A stretch of DNA of 64,000 nucleotides from Eikenella corrodens (lineage in GTDB: Bacteria > Pseudomonadota > Gammaproteobacteria > Burkholderiales > Neisseriaceae). Below the pieces are notes generated by a model that was given only the letters and a program-made list of their open reading frames with translations, did no database searches and had not been told where the DNA came from. Below are positions 61,691 through 64,000 of this stretch, one piece after another. The position numbers and the translations under genes are program-made. Every line of letters begins with the position of its first letter. Position 1 is the stretch's first letter. The DNA is taken from positions 2,128,578-2,192,577 of the forward strand of contig NZ_LT906482.1 in assembly GCF_900187105.1 (NCBI RefSeq), written 5' to 3'.

Positions 61691-62881
61691 ATGAAACCCC
61701 TGATTAAACCCGTCCTCGCCCTTCTGATCGCTGCCTCGATGGCCGCCTGTGGCAAAGAAGAAGCCAAACCGGCCGCCCTCAGCTGCCAAGCACCCGAAGC
61801 GCTCGAACAGCTAAAAGCCCAAATTCAGGCCACTGCCTTCCCGCCCAGCGACAGCGAACTGCCCGCTCCGCAGGTTAGTGCCGCCGAGATCCAAGCTGCA
61901 CTCGACCAGCTCGGCTTCGAAATCACCGACATCCGCACCACCCAGGCCGCTTCCGAAGGCAACAAACAGCTTGCCTGCGAAGCCACCCTGCGCTTTGCCC
62001 CCAAACCGGAAGCCCAGGCCCGCCTGAAACAAAGCATTTCCGACTACATGGAAATCAATGAAAGCGACGGCATCGAATACAATGAAATGATGACCGCTGG
62101 CGACCCTACCCTCAAACCAGACGGCCAAGGCGGCTACATTCGCCCGCTCAGCTACACCGTCAGCCAAACCGACAACGGCGACAAACTCGTTATCAATGTA
62201 GACAGCAAAACCGCCTCCTCCGGTCTGCAGCCACCCCTGTCTTTCTACCTCGCTGCCCCCGATTTGGCCAAACAAGTAGCCGAAATCCGCCAGAAATCTG
62301 CTGCCGAGGAAACCCGCCAGCAAGAGCTGAACACACTCGACCAAAACCGCTTGCAAGCCCGCATTGAGCTCTTGCGCACTCAAAACAAACAAGCACACGA
62401 CGAACTCAATAAAGCCTGGCAAGCCCTACCCGCCGCCGCCCGCACCCAGCTCAAAGATGCCCAAAACCAGTGGAACCGCCTGCGCGAAAGCCAATGCGCC
62501 TACCAAAGCAAGGCCGACTCCACCGAACCGCTGGAGCAGGAAGCCCTGCGTATCGAATGCGACACCCGCGAGGTGCAGCAGCGCATCCCCGCCCTCAAGC
62601 AGGAAGCCGAAGCTTTCACCGGCAACCAGCTCACTGAAGCCACCCAGCGCGCCCAAGCCGCCCAGCAGGAATTGCGTAATGTGTGGCAAAGCGTGCCTGC
62701 CGATGTGAAAGACATCATCGGTCAAGACTACCAATCCTGGGCCGCCAGCAGCGCAGCCAAATGTGCCCAAGCCGCCCAACAGGCCGGCGGCGGCAATAAC
62801 GGCCAGCTCGCCCGCCTCGAATGCACCGCCACCGAGGCCCGTAATAAGACCAAAGAGCTGCGCGGCTACGTTTCCCAATAA
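61691..62881 (+). CDS. Lipoprotein with two LprI-like (DUF1311) segments
   Basis: Envelope lipoprotein of 396 residues with lipobox SMAAC (Cys20). The middle part (35-190) is unassigned. Near 240-305 comes a segment of the LprI/DUF1311 lysozyme-inhibitor type (HDELNKAWQALP, QLKDAQNQWNRLRESQC, CDTREVQQRIPAL). A second, shorter version follows at about 320-392 (AAQQELRNVWQSVP, YQSWAASSAAKC, CTATEARNKTKEL). Each carries a matching cysteine pair. Lysozyme inhibition is only suggested by similarity. The ATG follows AATCAAGGAATCC, a moderate ribosome site. Confidence 0.8.
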   Translation: MKPLIKPVLALLIAASMAACGKEEAKPAALSCQAPEALEQLKAQIQATAFPPSDSELPAPQVSAAEIQAALDQLGFEITDIRTTQAASEGNKQLACEATLRFAPKPEAQARLKQSISDYMEINESDGIEYNEMMTAGDPTLKPDGQGGYIRPLSYTVSQTDNGDKLVINVDSKTASSGLQPPLSFYLAAPDLAKQVAEIRQKSAAEETRQQELNTLDQNRLQARIELLRTQNKQAHDELNKAWQALPAAARTQLKDAQNQWNRLRESQCAYQSKADSTEPLEQEALRIECDTREVQQRIPALKQEAEAFTGNQLTEATQRAQAAQQELRNVWQSVPADVKDIIGQDYQSWAASSAAKCAQAAQQAGGGNNGQLARLECTATEARNKTKELRGYVSQ

Positions 62882-62893
62882 TCTGCTTCTAGA

Positions 62894-62922
62894 AAAGGCT
62901 ACCTGAAAATTTCAGGTAGCCT
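62894..62922 (+). terminator. DUS hairpin after the LprI-like gene
   Basis: AAAGGCTACCTGAAA and TTTCAGGTAGCCT are almost back to back, 13 bases before the NUDIX gene start. The NUDIX gene may thus rely on read-through or its own promoter. Confidence 0.55.
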
Positions 62923-62934
62923 CACCCCACTGCA

Positions 62935-63471
62935 ATGAACCTCACTGAAACCCAACTCTCTTCCGAGCCGATTTTCGACGGCAAATTCGTTACCATTGCC
63001 CGCGACACCGTGCGCCTGCCCAACGGCAACCCAAGCTACCGCATCGTTATCCGCCACCCCGGCGCCGCCTGCGTGCTGGCCGTTACCGAGGCAGACGAAG
63101 TGGTGCTGGTGCGCCAATGGCGCTATGCCACCGGCCAGGCCCTGCTCGAGCTGCCTGCCGGCAAGCTCGATCCCGATGAAGACCCGGCCGTATGCGCCGC
63201 GCGCGAATTGGAAGAAGAAACGCCCTACCGCGCCCAATCTGTGCGACTGCTGCATACCTTCTACACCGCCCCCGGCTTCTGCGACGAGAAAATGTATCTC
63301 TACCTCGCCGAAGGCATCACGCCCACCAGCACCCGCAAGCCTGACCAAGACGAATTTGTCGAAACCGTATTGCTCTCGCGCCAAGCCGTGCGCGAAGCCA
63401 TTGCCAACAACCAGATTCAAGACGGCAAAACCCTGGTCGGCCTGCAATATTGGCTGCTCAACAGCAAATAA
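62935..63471 (+). CDS. NUDIX hydrolase, ADP-ribose pyrophosphatase type
   Basis: Cytosolic hydrolase of 178 residues, probably splitting ADP-ribose into AMP and ribose 5-phosphate. The Nudix box reads GKLDPDEDPAVCAARELEEETP; the Glu-rich core (RELEEE) is intact, though Pro replaces the usual Gly near its end. Upstream VVLVRQWRYATGQALLELPAG and downstream FYTAPGFCDEKMYLYLAEG are the ADP-ribose pyrophosphatase-group hallmarks. No clear ribosome site precedes the ATG. Confidence 0.9.
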   Translation: MNLTETQLSSEPIFDGKFVTIARDTVRLPNGNPSYRIVIRHPGAACVLAVTEADEVVLVRQWRYATGQALLELPAGKLDPDEDPAVCAARELEEETPYRAQSVRLLHTFYTAPGFCDEKMYLYLAEGITPTSTRKPDQDEFVETVLLSRQAVREAIANNQIQDGKTLVGLQYWLLNSK

Positions 63472-63483
63472 CACACACAACTA

Positions 63484-63512
63484 AGGCTACCTGAAATAAA
63501 AGGCTACCTGAA
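63484..63512 (+). repeat. Two DUS in direct tandem before the 103-residue gene
   Basis: AGGCTACCTGAA at 63484-63495 and again at 63501-63512, same orientation, five bases apart. The second ends one base before the next ATG, so it occupies the ribosome-binding position. Confidence 0.8.
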
Positions 63513-63513
63513 A

Positions 63514-63825
63514 ATGCGCCAATTCACCCTCAGCACCCCCAACGGCACCCTGCTCGGTTTCCTCGTGCTCATTGCCGACAACGACGATGAGCCCATCTCC
63601 GGCAGCGCCATGATTCAGGCGCACACAGCCGCGCTGCCGCCGGAAGATGCCGCACCTGCCCGCGCATTGGAAGCCCTGGCCGGCCAGCTGCTGGTTTGGC
63701 AGCCGCACGGCGAGGGCATTGCCCTGTATAACGCCGAAGGCGGCCTGGCGGCCGACATCCGCCAGCAATACCTGCGCCTCGGCGGCCACACCCTGCTGCT
63801 CACCGATTTGGAAGGAAACCTGTAA
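63514..63825 (+). CDS. Hypothetical protein upstream of ccoS
   Basis: Protein of 103 residues (MRQFTLSTPNGTLLGFLVLI... ending LLTDLEGNL). It is acidic with Ala/Leu-rich helices and has no signal peptide or clear membrane segment. Its TAA overlaps the ATG of ccoS (TAATG), implying translational coupling with cytochrome cbb3 oxidase maturation. I do not recognise a named family. No Shine-Dalgarno is visible; a DUS lies in its place. Confidence 0.65.
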   Translation: MRQFTLSTPNGTLLGFLVLIADNDDEPISGSAMIQAHTAALPPEDAAPARALEALAGQLLVWQPHGEGIALYNAEGGLAADIRQQYLRLGGHTLLLTDLEGNL

Positions 63826-64000
63826 TGGACAGCGTGTTTATCCTGATTCCCATCAGCATCGTGCTGGCCTTCGTGATCGGCTATTTCTTCTGGTGGTCCG
63901 GCCACAACGGCCAGTTTGACGATTTGGAAGGCCCGGCCCACCGCATTTTGATGGACGATGATTCCGTGCATCCCGACTCCCCACCCCCGCAGGACAAACC
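63825..64000 (+). CDS. ccoS: cbb3-type cytochrome oxidase assembly protein CcoS (3' partial)
   Basis: Small membrane protein needed for maturation of cbb3 oxidase. The 58 visible residues start with a single helix (VFILIPISIVLAFVIGYFFW), then WSGHNGQFDDLEGPAHRILMDDD, the family signature. The frame runs off the right edge. Its start overlaps the preceding stop by one base; GAAGGAAA lies eight bases before it. Confidence 0.9.
   Translation, partial: MDSVFILIPISIVLAFVIGYFFWWSGHNGQFDDLEGPAHRILMDDDSVHPDSPPPQDK

Overview
This window is a stretch of chromosome from a member of the Neisseriaceae, almost certainly an Eikenella species. The strongest clue is the 12-base word AGGCTACCTGAA (or its complement TTCAGGTAGCCT), present in well over 60 copies. 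It is the DNA uptake sequence (DUS) dialect known for Eikenella; Neisseria uses AGGCCGTCTGAA. Many copies form inverted pairs just after genes and look like transcription terminators. The proteins (NrdA, SdhA-D, SucA/B, PilT/PilU, GreA/B, NadA/B/C, CcoS) read as ordinary betaproteobacterial orthologues.

Layout. 1-10.7 kb: the end of tatD; nrdA and nrdB separated by a NERD-domain gene, with two NrdR-box-like sites before nrdA; then an RnfB-type ferredoxin, cytochrome b561, purC, an FKBP isomerase and malate dehydrogenase. 11.1-19.6 kb: TCA-cycle cluster sdhCDAB-sdhE, a 755-base gap where relatives carry gltA, then sucA-sucB without lpd. 19.7-30.3 kb: rnhA, greA behind a leader with an early terminator, a flotillin, a TonB-dependent siderophore receptor behind a Fur-like site, a YddA/SbmA-type ABC transporter and two poorly characterised envelope proteins. 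30.8-35.9 kb: a de novo NAD module (nadC and nrtR leftwards, nadA-nadB rightwards) with no exact Eikenella DUS but several Neisseria-dialect DUS; two inverted Correia-like elements bracket nadA-nadB. 36-47.5 kb: yqiJ, an acetyltransferase, a PspA-like protein, hslR, a SIMPL protein, a YpfJ-type metallopeptidase, ilvE, an alanine symporter, sstT and an SbmA-like transporter. 47.7-49.5 kb: a fused pabB-pabC gene, again with Neisseria-dialect DUS. 49.7-51.7 kb: thiM-thiD behind a TPP riboswitch whose P5 loop is split by a 160-bp palindrome-ended insert. 52-64 kb: greB, an MFS exporter, pilT-pilU (PilU has a long Pro/Gln-rich N-terminus), rarD, a patatin lipoprotein, ppx, an LprI-like lipoprotein, a NUDIX hydrolase, an unknown gene and the start of ccoS.

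The genes are mostly housekeeping. The accessory interest lies in (i) the riboswitch with an inserted element, (ii) two gene blocks carrying another genus's uptake dialect, (iii) a family of small Correia-related repeats whose ends differ from classical Correia elements, and (iv) several leader or operator arrangements that can be read directly (NrdR, NrtR, greA, sucA). No rRNA, tRNA, CRISPR array, prophage or complete insertion sequence was seen.
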